From Apophysomyces variabilis (Eukaryota; Mucoromycota; Mucoromycetes; Mucorales; Mucoraceae), in NCBI GenBank assembly GCA_002749535.1, contig MZZL01000409.1, positions 488,962 through 552,961 on the forward strand: 64,000 nt of DNA, read 5' to 3'. Numbering within the stretch: the first letter of the stretch is position 1; the number at the start of each line of letters is the position of its first letter. The translations under genes and the position numbers were made by a program. The notes under the pieces are model-generated. The model saw only the letters and a list, made by a program, of their open reading frames with translations. It did not search any database and was not told the origin of the DNA. Positions 10,317-21,371 of this stretch are shown piece after piece.

Positions 10317-12426
10317 ATGGCCAAGAAGCCAAAGACCATTCCTTGCGAAGGTAGAGATGAATAAAGCAGCATCGTAACCCAAATGTAACTCCTCGAAATG
10401 GCGTACTTAGGCTGTCGAGAACGGAAAAAGAAATGCAGTTCGGGTCTTCCATGCGAACGGTAAAGACACGATTCCCGAAACCTAATATATATAAACTAAT
10501 TCATCACTTGTTGAAAGCTGCCAACGACTGGGTATCGAATGTTATTATGCAAAACCCACAACGCCACCTGAGCTCGACTATGTCGATATTGTTAGCAGCA
10601 CAGAATTGCAGGCAGAGGTAGACGAACTGGAACAATCGCTGATATTGATGGAAAAACAAATACAATCAATACAATCGCTACAACCAGCTGTATCCCGAGA
10701 ACCGAAACGCATCACGTTTGGAAATAGCACGAGAACAGAGTCGATGGTTGGATGGCAATTGACCCTAATGGCGAACGGCATACGGATTGAGACCAATATC
10801 TTATCATACGTTGATTTGCTTAACCACATTCAGAAATTGTCGCCTACTTTAGTAAAGCAGCCCTCATCCCCAACCCTACCGACTGTTTTGGAACGCCGAT
10901 TTCCTTGGTCGGCTATGCGAAAAGGTATCTTTCAGGCTACTCTACGCTGCATCGGCCAAATCGCTCACCAGGAATTCCCAACATTGCATGGCCCACCCAA
11001 GACAACCACGACATTAGCTCTGTTGGATACCTATTTCTCGTGTCAATTCTACCAGCAGCTGATATTTCACCAGCCAACCTTTTACAAATTATTTGTCAGC
11101 AGGGCTGACCCTGAATCTTCAGCTGCAGTGTGTGCTCTATGTGCGGCTTTGCTTGCCATGCGATGTCGCCATGTCTTGTCCATTATTCCTTATGATCAGC
11201 AGGTTCGCACCGGAGAGTACTATTTTAATCGCGCACGCATGCTTGTTTCTCTTGCATTTGACGAACCAACCCTTGAGACATTATGTGCTTATCTATTGAT
11301 GGCTCAATACAAAGTAAGGCTACTGCGAACAGACGAAGCCAAACTGTACCTTGATATAGCTGTTCGTATGAAGCACCTTCTCACAAATGAATACATGGCT
11401 CCAGATCACGATGCTGGCGAGCGCGAGATGTTCAAGCGTATCCATTGGGGACTCTGGGATGTGTGCACATTTATAGATTATACTAATAATCGACGGGGAG
11501 TTCCTGTGAAATCGATGAAACACGAACGGGATAAGGCGCCTTTGATCGATCTCAATAAGAACATTGTCATCCAGGACTACTTGCCGATACCACTTCCAGA
11601 CGAGCCACAGGACGTCGCACGTGCCCTTTTGAGAGAGAAATACAGCAAAGAACTGGTGATATGCATGCGACCTTATCTATGCAAAGTACGATTTGGGGAG
11701 GAGAAATTTCTGCCATTATCGATGTTGACATCTACCGAAGAAGCTCTCAATCGTAACTACCACAGTATATTACCGGCTTCATTTAGACTGCCATCTGACG
11801 TACTTGAGGATGGCCTCACAGACCAAGAGTTCCAACGACGATTAAGAAATTATAAATACTGTGATGCGTCCTCCGTGATTTTGGGGATTAAATATCACCA
11901 AGCATTATTAAGTTTGCATGAACCTTTTCTGCCAGCCATGCCCGAACGACAGGGTGCAAGAAAGGCGGGGCTGTCCATCCTAGAGATTGATGAAAACGAA
12001 GATCCAGTACTTTCCACACCAGAAGAAGCTGTCAGTGCCTATGCATTACGCGCCCAAGAAATTTGTTACCGCTGTGCGGTGATAATCATACGATTGATGG
12101 AATACCAAGTTTCCAACCTTCATATGTGCCAGATCATCTTGCCATGTCTGATGAGTGCCTGTGATATCCATATGCGTAATGCCTGTCTTGGTCTCTCTGA
12201 TCCGGAAGAAATGAATGCTTTCCTGACAGCAAAGATTGTCCGTACTTCCCGTGATTACCTGATTCGAGCTTTCAATGTACTGCGTAAAGGATATCTTTAC
12301 AATGTAGCCGAACGTGGGTTATGGGAACATTATCAGGGAGTCGAGACTCAGCTGCTGAATGCAGTGACTAAAGTAAAACCTGCCACTGTACACTACTGGG
12401 AGCCGATGAAACCAGAGACATGGTGA
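10317..12426 (+). CDS. Zn(II)2Cys6 transcription factor with fungal-specific TF domain (paralogue 1)
   Basis: Three exons (10317-10350, 10411-10459, 10518-12426) give 663 aa. The first two tiny exons assemble the zinc cluster exactly: C-EG-C-RERKKK-C-SSGLP-C-ER-C-QRLGIE-C, i.e. CX2CX6CX5CX2CX6C, at residues about 10-36. A coiled linker (ELQAEVDELEQSLILMEKQI) follows, then a long alpha-helical regulatory region with the fungal-specific TF hallmark LLDTYFSCQFYQQLIFHQPTF around residues 190-210 and FDEPTLETLCAYLLMAQY further on. Such proteins bind CGG-containing sites as nuclear dimers; the targets cannot be read from sequence. It is clearly paralogous to the gene at 29407, sharing zinc cluster, coil, YF(S/G)CQ and FDEPTL(E/D)TL blocks. 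Without splicing the zinc cluster is invisible, so automated annotation may truncate it. Confidence 0.88.
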
Positions 12427-12687
12427 TGCCCGCTGTTCAAGAACGTTTCTTTGGCTTTTTATTTCATTTCCTTCTGTATTTTTATTGCATTGCATTTCCT
12501 CATTTCATCCTGTACATTATCTTTTTCTTCTTTTCTTTTGTCTCCTATGTCTCACTCTCCATCCTTCCCCTACCTCTATCTCTATCTCTCTTTCTTTTTT
12601 TCCTTTTCTTTTCACAAAATCTACGCAGCTTTTTAGTTAGTCTTTATTTGCAGCAATCCAGACGATATTATGTAAACTATATGAGTG

Positions 12688-12694
12688 CCAATCA
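12688..12694 (+). promoter_or_regulatory. CCAAT box upstream of COX16
   Basis: CCAATCA lies about 175 nt upstream of the COX16 start. The HAP/CBF complex binds CCAAT and controls respiratory genes in fungi, so the position is sensible, but a pentamer this short occurs by chance. Confidence 0.3.
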
Positions 12695-12866
12695 CAGAAT
12701 ACATATAGACAGACTTGCAACAGAAAAAGAGGTTAGGCATTTTGGGCTCATGGCGGTCAGACGTTGTGACTCGGCTGGGATAAATTAGGCAACTCTAATT
12801 TCCCGTGCTGTTTTCCTGTCCACCACTTGCCTGGGGACCCTCCCCCCCTTTGAGCCAAAAAGAAGC

Positions 12867-13336
12867 ATGCCAACATTTCAATCGAAACCCTGGGGAAAGA
12901 AAAGCTTTATGGATCCAATTGCCGCCAAGGCAAAAAAGCATCCCTTTATTTTATTTGGTTTCCCATTCATTGCCACGATTGTAGCTGGATCGTTTGGACT
13001 CGCTCAGCTGACACAGACACGTTATGATCATCGAGACATGAAGCATAAAAAAGTTTGATTTCGTTCTTATTCTGCAAGATACATAATGTTATGAGGTATA
13101 TCTCATTCAAAAATGACCTTCTACCTTTATCACTAGGTTGCGAAAGAGGAAGCATTAGGGTTGCAACAGAACAGACGCAAGTTGAGCTTACAGGAAGAAT
13201 ACTGGGTAATTGATAAAGAGTGGGACAACATGTAATAAGAAAGGCTGACGGCAAATGATACTAGCGATTACAAGCTAAGACAGAGGAAGACTGGGAACCT
13301 GTTCGCATTCAGCGACCTCCGGGCGTCAAAGAATAA
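12867..13336 (+). CDS. COX16: Cytochrome c oxidase assembly protein COX16, mitochondrial
   Basis: Three exons (12867-13052, 13137-13205, 13280-13336) give 103 aa. Exon 1 is highly typical: MPTFQSKPWGKKSF, then one membrane span (HPFILFGFPFIATIVAGSFG) and the TQTRYD motif. Exon 2 continues VAKEEALGLQQNRRKLSLQEEYW and exon 3 ends EDWEPVRIQRPPGVKE, matching the family C terminus. Cox16 is an inner-membrane protein that assists Cox1/Cox2 maturation in complex IV assembly. Intron 1 uses a weak GTTTGA donor. The exon 2/3 junction (TGG then ACA, acceptor GCTAAG) is the only one I found that keeps the conserved tail in frame; a read-through alternative would stop after EEYWVIDKEWDNM. Confidence 0.87.
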
Positions 13337-13589
13337 AAAGAGATGTTCATGCAACCAAAGAAAAAAACGTAAACCACATATACCATCCAAAAAGCAAAAG
13401 AATGAACAGAAGAACATATCAACAGCAATAATAGAAACCAGCGTAGTGCATTAGAGACAAGAAGAAAGAAATGGACAGGTTCTATTGTATCTAGTGTGTG
13501 GGCCCTGTTATCTTGAAAGAGAAAGAAAAAGATGGGCAATCCAACCGGATGCACTCCGTTTGAGGAAAAGAGGCTGGCTGTGAATTGAG

Positions 13590-13594
13590 CCAAT
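13590..13594 (+). promoter_or_regulatory. CCAAT box upstream of ERV14
   Basis: CCAAT about 120 nt before the ERV14 start codon, followed by T-rich sequence up to the ATG. The assignment is positional only. Confidence 0.25.
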
Positions 13595-13712
13595 CAAACG
13601 AAGCTGTACCGTGCTGGTGGTTGAGCACGCGCGTTCGTTCCCTCTTCCTTTTTTTGTTGTTGTTTCTTTATCCTTCTTTTTCCTTCTTTGTTATCTCATT
13701 ACTACTTTTACC

Positions 13713-14455
13713 ATGGTGGGCGAAGCAATGCTATTCCTGTTTGCTGTTGTTATGGCAGCCTTGCTGCTATTTCTGATGGTCTTTTTCGTATCCTTTTTGT
13801 TTCTTTGTTCTATTAAACCATGCCCGAGAATCGTGGAACATGGACAAAGCAATCAAGCTCTACGGCCATTGCTTATCCTTGACCCTCTATACCGCTTGTG
13901 CTTGTATAGGTTATCATGTTCTCCGACTTAGAGTGCGATTACATCAACCCCATTGACCTTTGCAATAAGTTGAACCAGGTAAAAAGAAAACAAAAACGAT
14001 ACCAGACCACAGAAGAAAACAAGTTGGTTCGGTGACTCATATGGATCACCCTAGTTTGTCTTGCCTGAGATGGGTGCCCACGCGTTTCTGTTCTTCATGT
14101 TCCTTGTTAACGGCAGTTGGATTGCCATGTTGATCAATTTACCACTGGTTGTGTTTAATGTGCAAAAGTAAGTTAGGGTCTGTGCTACTATCGCTCCAGG
14201 GCAAACCTATTTTCTTTTCGCCTTCCTACAGGGTAACGAATGCGCGACATATGTTGGACGCAACCGAGATCTTTCGCACTCTACCGACCCACAAAAAAGA
14301 ATGTTTTATTAAATTGGCTTTCTACTTGATCGTAAGTAAAGCGAATTTATGCTTCTGGGAGAAGATGAGGGTGGTCTGACTAAAAGAAAATCGGATAGTG
14401 CTTCTTCTATTATCTTTACCGCATGATCGTCGCCCTTATTGCAGCTGACTCATAA
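13713..14455 (+). CDS. ERV14: Cornichon-family COPII cargo receptor Erv14
   Basis: Five exons (13713-13787, 13910-13978, 14055-14167, 14232-14331, 14399-14455) give 137 aa, the usual length of the family. The protein shows all cornichon hallmarks: a first hydrophobic helix (EAMLFLFAVVMAALLLFLMV), the MFSDLECDYINPIDLCNKLN block, the VLPEMGAHAFLFF helix, HMLDATEIFRTLPTHKKE, and the closing helix FFYYLYRMIVALIAADS. Erv14 packages integral membrane cargo, chiefly long-transmembrane plasma-membrane proteins, into COPII vesicles at the ER. Every exon junction is in phase and has a GT...AG intron of about 64-122 nt. Confidence 0.95.
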
Positions 14456-14566
14456 ATGCAAATCTGTATTCAAATGATTCCAAGAAATACTGTTTGTTTG
14501 TTTGTTTGGTTTTCTTTTTTGTATTTACAGGATGAATGGTATGAAAGAGTTGAAAAAAATTGTATT

Positions 14567-16054
14567 CTAGTCGGAAACCCATACCCGGTTGAGTTCACCG
14601 ATGTATTTTGAAAATGTCGATCGAGGTGTGGTAAAGATTTCCCTAGCATGGGCTGCGACCATGGCGTCGACAAGTGGAATCAGGTATGATTTTAATGACT
14701 TGGTTGGATCAACCAGGTCATGAATCTCGCTCAGAGGATCGAAAAGATGGGAAGGGATATCATTGAGGGTGATGGTGCATGGAAAACGTTGAAACCAAGG
14801 CAGCAATCGGCTGTCATTGTCCCGGGGCCTAGGATGATCAGTCGCAATGTAGATGAGCGCACGAGCACCCAGATCATGGAGTGACTGAGTCTTGTCCGAA
14901 GGCACATTGCGACAGGTGGTAGACCAAGGTGGTAAACTTAGATCCTCTGGTGGTGTAAGTGGTATCTGCTGTGTCTGATTCAATGATTCTACGGGTTCAA
15001 TGGATGTCGCTCCTGTACGTTCAGCCATTTGCTGCAGGAACGTCTTCAGATTTTCACCGAGCCGGCCTCGGAATGGACTGTCTCCTGTCCGGAAATGAAC
15101 TGACATGAAAGACCCTTTACCTCCCAGATGTTGTACAATCTGCTTGACGGTTCGGCCAAGCGCTGTATCAAGGCGATAGTGTAATGTTTCTGTAATCGTT
15201 TGGCGAAGTGCAACATGCTCAGGCTTGACGACGGACAGTCGTGTGCTTCCGAATATCCCGCCGAGTTGCAACAGTTTTTCTGGTCTGTTTTGCCACTGTT
15301 CCAGTGTGAACACCTTGTAGTATCTTCGGCCAGAAAATGAATCGACAAAGTTCGTCTGTGTTTTTAATAAACGGTCTGCTTCGGCAGGGTCTTCGTACAA
15401 TCGCCAATCATACAATCCTTCATCAATATGTACATAGGTTTCATTGTCCTGTATTCCCAGATCTTGTTGAAGTTGTGTCAGCGATACAATCGGATGATGC
15501 CGGATTCGGACATGTTGAGCCAGTGGGCTGAAATCATGTAGATCTGTCCAGGAAAGGACACCAAAATTTCTGTACTCTTCGCATTTGCTGCGTCGCACAT
15601 AGGTGGACAGGCGATCGGGGGTTGGTGGCGCACAAAGGGTCACGAAATCTTTTGGCGTAGTCAACCAACCGAGATGGTCCAGTAGTTGGTCCTTGGTCAT
15701 CCAGCCCACCACGTTTCCCAGAAATGCAGGCGGAACAATCAAGGTTCGGTTGAGGAGGGCTGCTAATAAGATGGCATTGGCAAGTTCGATACGTTGATTA
15801 CTTAGGCCAGAATGAGGAAGATACGCAAGGTAATGTTCTTCTGTTGATAAGGAGACGTTGCTAGGTGATGGTTGGAAGCTGCTCCATAATATCAACAATG
15901 TGAATGACAGGACCACCAATGCAGAGAACAGCGTCTTCCTGTTACGTGCGATGCGATGCCGTAGGATATATAGGGGGCTTCTGCCTTTGGTTGCCCACAT
16001 TGGGAAGGAAAGAAAAAGGGCTGAAGAAAGAAAAAAAAGAACGGAGTTATCCAT
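14567..16054 (-). CDS. Type II membrane glycosyltransferase, GDP-fucose protein O-fucosyltransferase-like
   Basis: This is an uninterrupted frame of 495 aa, intronless unlike most genes here. The ATG at 16054 starts a hydrophobic leader; a second ATG at 16000 (MWATKGRSPLYILRHR) would give a cleaner type II topology with a basic cytosolic tail and one anchor (TLFSALVVLSFTLLILW). The luminal part shows the O-fucosyltransferase pattern: YLPHSGLSNQRIELANAI near the start, the (M)SVHFRTGD strand-loop in the middle, IYIATDHP, and TTPRSTFSKYIGELNR at the end. In the family the HxRxGD region contacts GDP-fucose. A Golgi or ER glycosyltransferase is likely; donor and acceptor are not established. Several N-glycosylation sequons (NVS, NRT, NET, NQT) are present. 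Confidence 0.75.
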   Translation of the reverse strand: MDNSVLFFLSSALFLSFPMWATKGRSPLYILRHRIARNRKTLFSALVVLSFTLLILWSSFQPSPSNVSLSTEEHYLAYLPHSGLSNQRIELANAILLAALLNRTLIVPPAFLGNVVGWMTKDQLLDHLGWLTTPKDFVTLCAPPTPDRLSTYVRRSKCEEYRNFGVLSWTDLHDFSPLAQHVRIRHHPIVSLTQLQQDLGIQDNETYVHIDEGLYDWRLYEDPAEADRLLKTQTNFVDSFSGRRYYKVFTLEQWQNRPEKLLQLGGIFGSTRLSVVKPEHVALRQTITETLHYRLDTALGRTVKQIVQHLGGKGSFMSVHFRTGDSPFRGRLGENLKTFLQQMAERTGATSIEPVESLNQTQQIPLTPPEDLSLPPWSTTCRNVPSDKTQSLHDLGARALIYIATDHPRPRDNDSRLLPWFQRFPCTITLNDIPSHLFDPLSEIHDLVDPTKSLKSYLIPLVDAMVAAHAREIFTTPRSTFSKYIGELNRVWVSD

Positions 16055-17393
16055 CTATGAAATAAAAAAAGGTTGTCGGGAGTCCAAAGCCGGTCAAACA
16101 AGCCGACGCCTTGCCATGTGTTGTCAAAGGCACTTGATTCTCGCGTAACACAAGGAGGCTCCTCATGACAAGCATCGCTTGACAAGAGTTCATCATCCAA
16201 TACGGCTAACCAATCGAAAGAATAAAGCCTTGTACCGTATCTCTTTATAAACCCATCCGACTTGAAAGCGATGGCAAGTTCACACTCCGTTACACGCTTT
16301 ATTTTAGCTGCACTTTGTTTTCCAACTAAAACCTTCCAAGTTTATCACAAAATTTACTCTTCTTATTGAAGAAAAGTTCGCACTAACGCAAATTGGTCCT
16401 AAGTATATAGAGAGGTTGAACACGAACATTAGGACAGCCAAAACTATTCCCAAGTTACAATAAACTATCCTTAAAAGGGAATAATAGTAACTTGTCGAAG
16501 CATCATGATAAAATTCATATTTGTTCGATTGTTTCTCATTATGTGTACGGTTTCTGGGTATACAACGCCCTGAGTCTTATGAATCAAGAGGATTCCTTAG
16601 TTTTCCGGTCTTGTCAAGCAATGCTGATCAATAACATGAGTGTAGGGAAAGTTTTTCGAATAGCAAATTGCCTAAGCCATAGGAAGTTAACGCTAAGGAT
16701 AACGTCAAAACAGCTCGAGATGGCACTTCAGGAAAAAGAATGGAGAAGTACAACGTTAATGCTTTTTCAAAACCCACTTATTGAAAAGAGTCAAATTCTT
16801 TCATCACGACGCTTTTTGGGATTGTCTCTGGTAACAAACGATCACGCGTCAGGATATACGCGTCCATCATTGTCGTTATTCGGTTCATTCCTTGACTTAC
16901 ATAAGATCTTTCACAAAAAAAACTGTAGAGAAGGAAATAAAACCCATACTAAACGAAGGTATCCCATTTTGAGTCTATTAGTATCTTTACTCTTTTCCCT
17001 CTCTTATTTACCCTACATCGTATCGTGCCAAATTGGAAAAAGAACCAGGTTCCCGTTTTAGGGAAAGTTTTGTATTATTCCGCCACAAACCCAAAAATAG
17101 CTTGCCTGGAATATGTCTTCTTTTCGGTCACTCGCTTGGGCGGCGTGGTGTAATACCTGTTTCCAACGCGTTTGTGCTTCTATGAACGTCTGTTTCCACA
17201 ACGTTTGGGCAGACACAAGGTTACATTAACCTTCTTTATTAGCATGCTCCCTTTGGACATTAATGAGGCAGTACAATAGCAGACACTGAATTGGCGTCTA
17301 ATTGATGCATATAAAGTTGGTGCCTGATTTATATTGTACTTGATATACTAAGGTAGAACGTCACAGCGTTTTACCAAACAAGAAAAGAAAACA
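16055..17393. other. Intergenic region
   Basis: This is the promoter side of the fucosyltransferase-like gene and the 3' side of the MFS gene. A CCAAT box (ATTGG on the minus strand) lies near 16210. A 190-codon plus-strand frame at 16492-17061 has no family similarity or ATG at its start and is not called. Confidence 0.5.
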
Positions 17394-19411
17394 TTACTCT
17401 TTTCTTGTTGCAGGAACGTTGGCCCGCGATGTCTCGCTGGCGGAAACACCATCAGACTCACAACGCGATAGCTGATCCCGCATCTCTTCCTTCTTTGAAT
17501 GATCCTCAGCTTGGCGAACAATGAATTTACCTGGTTCTCCCATGTAGAAATAGATCAGCGGAGCACAAAGAACCAAGAAAACTGCCATCGTAATGCACAT
17601 CCAAAAGAAACCAATGGATGCGTACATGTATCCACCAATAATAGGCCCGACCAGAGCACCTGTGACAGCATCATTGTAAAGAAAAACAACCTAGTCTCTA
17701 TTTGCTTTACCTGATGCAAATGCAATGTTAAAGAAAGCATAACTACGCGCCTGACCATCATCACCACCATCCGGGTTGTATGCCTTGACGATCTGCGTTA
17801 GCTCTGGCAGTACCGGTGCCACAAAGGCAAACGCACTAAACCCTTGCAATGCAAAAATAACAATAAGCGGGGCAATACCACCCGGCGTTGTCGAACTCGG
17901 TATACCCATCAATGCCACGGTGATAGCGCAGATGATGAGATTGATGAGGCAGACAACCTTTGGCCCATATCTATCGGTCAAATGTCCAGCCAATGGCGCA
18001 GAGATGAAATCCGGGAGGACCTGAGCCAGGAACACCAGACCAACCTGGCTTGAATTGAGCCCAAACTCGAGAGGAAGACGTACTGTCAAGGTAGGCTATC
18101 TCGTTTTTTTTAAGCTAAGCCCAGGGTCGTTACTCGACAAAGACGCGTTTCGTCTGTTTACCTCAAAAACATTAAATACAGTGCCTTGCGAGAACGCAAT
18201 AATCAAACAGGTCCAAAGTCGTGGTGAACGTAGTAATTGCAAGGAGCTGACTTGTTGCTTGGTAGGTTCAGGTACATTTGCAATGGCTTCGGAAAGGACA
18301 GACGCTGTGATGGGCGGGCTTTCGAACCATTCTTTGGGTCTATTCCGACGTTCAACAAGGAAAAGGCGTAACAGGAAATCCAATCCAGTCAGAGCGACAC
18401 ATAAGATAAATGGAGCTCGATATCCGTAGTGTTGAAAAAGTGCTATGCTGCTGTCAGACGAAGAGATGATACATTGCTTCTGTCGGTCACAATTGAGCTT
18501 TTCTATTTGCACTTACCGCCTATAAAAATCTTGTTTAGTATAGAAAGAACAAAAAAGAAAAACAAATAATGCGTTGTTTAGATATGGCGTATTACCTCCT
18601 ACAGGGGCGCCCATGACGAGACCGACGGAATGAGCGAGCAGCGCTTTACCCATCTGCAGTTTACAATGGCGTTAGACCGTCTGCTGGTCTTGATGCTTTA
18701 ATTTAGGGAAAAAAACTGAATACCTGAAGACCCAATGTCTGGACTGGGAACGTATCAGCAATGAGGCACATGCCCAGCGTCCATACACAAGAACTTGAAA
18801 ATCCCTGAAGAAAACGTGCAACTAGTAACTCCCAATATTGGCTTGCAAACAAAAAAAGTAAGGTCGAGCCGAGTAAGCCAACCATGCCTAGCAACATCGG
18901 TATCTGTCTTCTTTTCATTCTATCACCTGTAACGCAGAGGGTTGTCCATGCTCGTTTAGATTCGTCTTTTCTTTTTCCTTTATATGTTACCTAAATATCC
19001 CAAAACGGGGGATCCGATGATAAGTCCGGCTGCGAACAAAGCCAGTAATACGCCTGTATCTTTTGTGATTGTTCCAGCATCGTGAGGATTGATTTGGTGG
19101 TTTGATGTTGTGCTGTTCGGTTGTCTGCCTTCACGGATATCTTCCATAACGAAAGGGACTGAACAAATTGGGGGAATATCCAGAAATCAGTATTATATGA
19201 TTCCAGGTGAGAGAACTCACTAATGGGAACAATAATGCTATAAACCATCATCTAGCATTATCATAACTGTGTCAGTGGCCTTCAATGTGAATATATCACT
19301 TACATCCGTAAATAAGGAGATCATTACTGTAAACAATACATAATATTCAGATGACCGGAATCGAAGAAACATCGGTTTGTCGCGACGTAGCAATTTGAGT
19401 GGTCGCAACAT
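17394..19411 (-). CDS. Major facilitator superfamily transporter (DHA1/VMAT-like)
   Basis: Nine exons in transcription order: 19304-19411, 19221-19251, 18991-19158, 18724-18926, 18596-18653, 18517-18519, 18162-18442, 17711-18095, 17394-17659; total 500 aa. All junctions are in phase. The fold is a 12-helix MFS: motif A reads GYLGDRMKRRQIPM after the second helix, helix 4 is ELLVARFLQGFSSSCVW, a motif C-like segment is HSVGLVMGAPVGG, and the second half repeats the motif A region as APLAGHLTDRYGPK. The long polar loop between helices 6 and 7 and the sequence RAPFILCVALTGLDFLLRLF resemble fungal vesicular-amine or drug:H+ antiporter relatives. Substrate unknown. The sixth exon is only 3 nt (GCG); skipping it keeps the frame but removes one Gly of the PVGGALF motif. 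Confidence 0.85.
18517..18519 (-). other. Candidate 3-nt microexon in the MFS transporter gene
   Basis: GCG sits between a TTTTATAG acceptor and a GTAAGTG donor. The flanking introns would be 76 and 74 nt, both normal for this genome, with a TACTAAAC branch-like sequence before the acceptor. Including it gives PVGGALFQ, the usual MFS sequence; skipping it leaves one 153-nt intron and PVGALFQ. Confidence 0.55.
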
Positions 19412-20159
19412 GGTCTGAACTTTGTATGGTGCAATAAGAGTAACTATGGTAAATGGGACGATCAAGATATGTTTTGATTGTCTTGACTTTTACATTCAAA
19501 TTTTTTTTTCTTTCCATTTCCCGAATCGTTAATCCCGATGCACTTCAGACATGACACATAATGGATTCCGGTCCAGTCAAAGTCCCGTTGTGTACCACCT
19601 TTTTGTTTTTATCAAGTAGACGTGGATCAATGGGTGCACTGGCTCATTGACCGATCATCTCTTCTCGTTCACTTATCGATTCGCGATCTCTGTATTCATT
19701 TCCGATCGTTAACGGTGCTAGACATTCTGATACCTTCTTTTTTTTCCTTAACGACCTGATTCCGTTCTCTCCGAATTCTGTACGAACCCGTTTGGGTATG
19801 TTTTTCTACTTGTTATTTATGGATATTACTTCCAAAAAAGTAATAAAGCCCTCGTGGGTACTGGAAAGGTTACATATCAACTTCATAGCATTTGTTTGCC
19901 TAAGGTAGATCGTAATGAATTGGGAATCTGACCGAAGAATCATGCTTAACATAAGCCATTTGTGTTTCTTTTTTTTTCTTTACTGTATTGGCCAACAGAA
20001 CAGAGAAAAGGGGAGAAAAAAAAATGACAGAAATGTTCGCACATTGCTATGACACAGACCGCATCAAAAGTTACCCATTCATCAATTCAGAAAGGTACAT
20101 ATATTCTTTTCTTAAAAAAGGAAATAGCTCAAATAGGTTTAACAGAATACATGAAAAGT
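19412..20159. other. Intergenic region
   Basis: Promoter of the MFS gene and 3' flank of the peroxiredoxin gene. It is T-rich with several poly-T runs; no gene or RNA was recognised. Confidence 0.5.
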
Positions 20160-20699
20160 TTACAGGTATTTCTCGACGTTTTGGACAAGGCTCACATCTA
20201 AACCGGTCTTGTCTGGTTCAACAAACAAGTTTTTAATCACGCCGTTCTCCACAATGGCAGCGAACCGTTTGAATCGATGATTTCCCAGTGCAGCAGATGC
20301 ATCAAAACTCAAGTCCATAGCCTTGGCGAGATCACCTTTGGCATCGGCCAACAGAGTTATGTTATTCTCGGCGGTCTTAAGATCGTTACCCCAGGCTGAC
20401 ATGACGAAAGCATCGTTCACGGAGACGCAAGCAATCAGATCCACACCTTTGTTCTTAAGTGCACCTGCTTCCTTGATGTAGCCAGGAAGATGAGTCTTTG
20501 AACAACCGGGAGTGAAAGCACCAGGAACACCGATTAAGATAGCCTTTTTGGACGCGGAAAAGAGTTCTTGAACGTTAACAGCATCCGCCGGAGACTGACG
20601 GTGAACATTGACGCTGGGAAGACGATCGCCCACTTGAATGGCTCGAAACGATGAGCTATGGAAGGCACGGCGCCCAAACAGTGACATGGCTGACAACAT
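20160..20699 (-). CDS. Peroxiredoxin, PRX5/Ahp1-type, probably mitochondrial
   Basis: Single-exon frame of 179 aa. The peroxidatic motif is PGAFTPGCSKTHLPGYI with the catalytic Cys in the GxFTPxCS context, and the family strands ILIGVPGAF, VDLIACVSVNDAFVMSAWG and NNITLLADAKGDLAKAMDL follow in order. Such enzymes reduce H2O2 and alkyl hydroperoxides with thioredoxin or glutaredoxin as donor. The N terminus (MLSAMSLFGRRAFHSSSFRA) is basic, hydroxylated and free of acids, fitting a mitochondrial presequence. A second ATG at residue 5 could give nearly the same product. No second conserved resolving Cys is obvious beyond the one in LIACVSV. Confidence 0.93.
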   Translation of the reverse strand: MLSAMSLFGRRAFHSSSFRAIQVGDRLPSVNVHRQSPADAVNVQELFSASKKAILIGVPGAFTPGCSKTHLPGYIKEAGALKNKGVDLIACVSVNDAFVMSAWGNDLKTAENNITLLADAKGDLAKAMDLSFDASAALGNHRFKRFAAIVENGVIKNLFVEPDKTGLDVSLVQNVEKYL

Positions 20700-21371
20700 G
20701 ATGCTTTAGTAGTAAGGAACAAAAAACTTACCCACGCTTGAACGCACCTCAATAAACGAGCGCCGCCAAAAATTTCCCTCTCAATGACGGAAACTTTCGC
20801 TATTCCATGAAATAGGTGGGAAAAAAGAATTCATGCAACGTAAAATAAACAACATATACCTATATACATTATATAACTCTGTCTGTATGATAAGTCCATC
20901 AAACTATCTAGCCCTTGTCTTTTTTGGTCTCAATGACGGCTTGTATGCCTCGGATTGTAGTTGCCACGAACACATCCAATAGCTCTGACTAACGAACAGA
21001 TGCCTTAGATTTGTGAATCTGAGTATTCTCAGCCTTTCATACAACGTTTATTAAGCATTTCCTAGGCGTTCCATAGTATAAATATTAGGGATATTAGCCA
21101 AACCATTTCTCTCATTGGGCTGCCTGTTTATGGCGCCAACATTCATTACGCGTTGCTTCCACTTCTCGCATGTATAAACTTTATTGGCTGTAGTGCTTCG
21201 TTATTGCTTCGTGTAGCACTACTACTTGCAAAACGTATTAAATCACTACACGAGCTAATCAATGTTATTCGTTGCCGTTCGTATTCCGCGGCCAACAGAA
21301 AGGAATCAAAGCGCCCATGACCTGAATAGGTTCTGGCTACTGTCCAATGGTATCACGTAGTAGTATATCAC
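20700..21371. other. Intergenic region
   Basis: Between the peroxiredoxin start and the 3' end of the XLF-like gene, both on the minus strand. No coding pattern was seen. Confidence 0.5.

Noticed and set aside
16492..17061. Plus-strand 190-codon open frame
   Set aside because: It does not begin with ATG, has no family or domain, no neighbouring exon signals, and a composition typical of translated AT-rich spacer.
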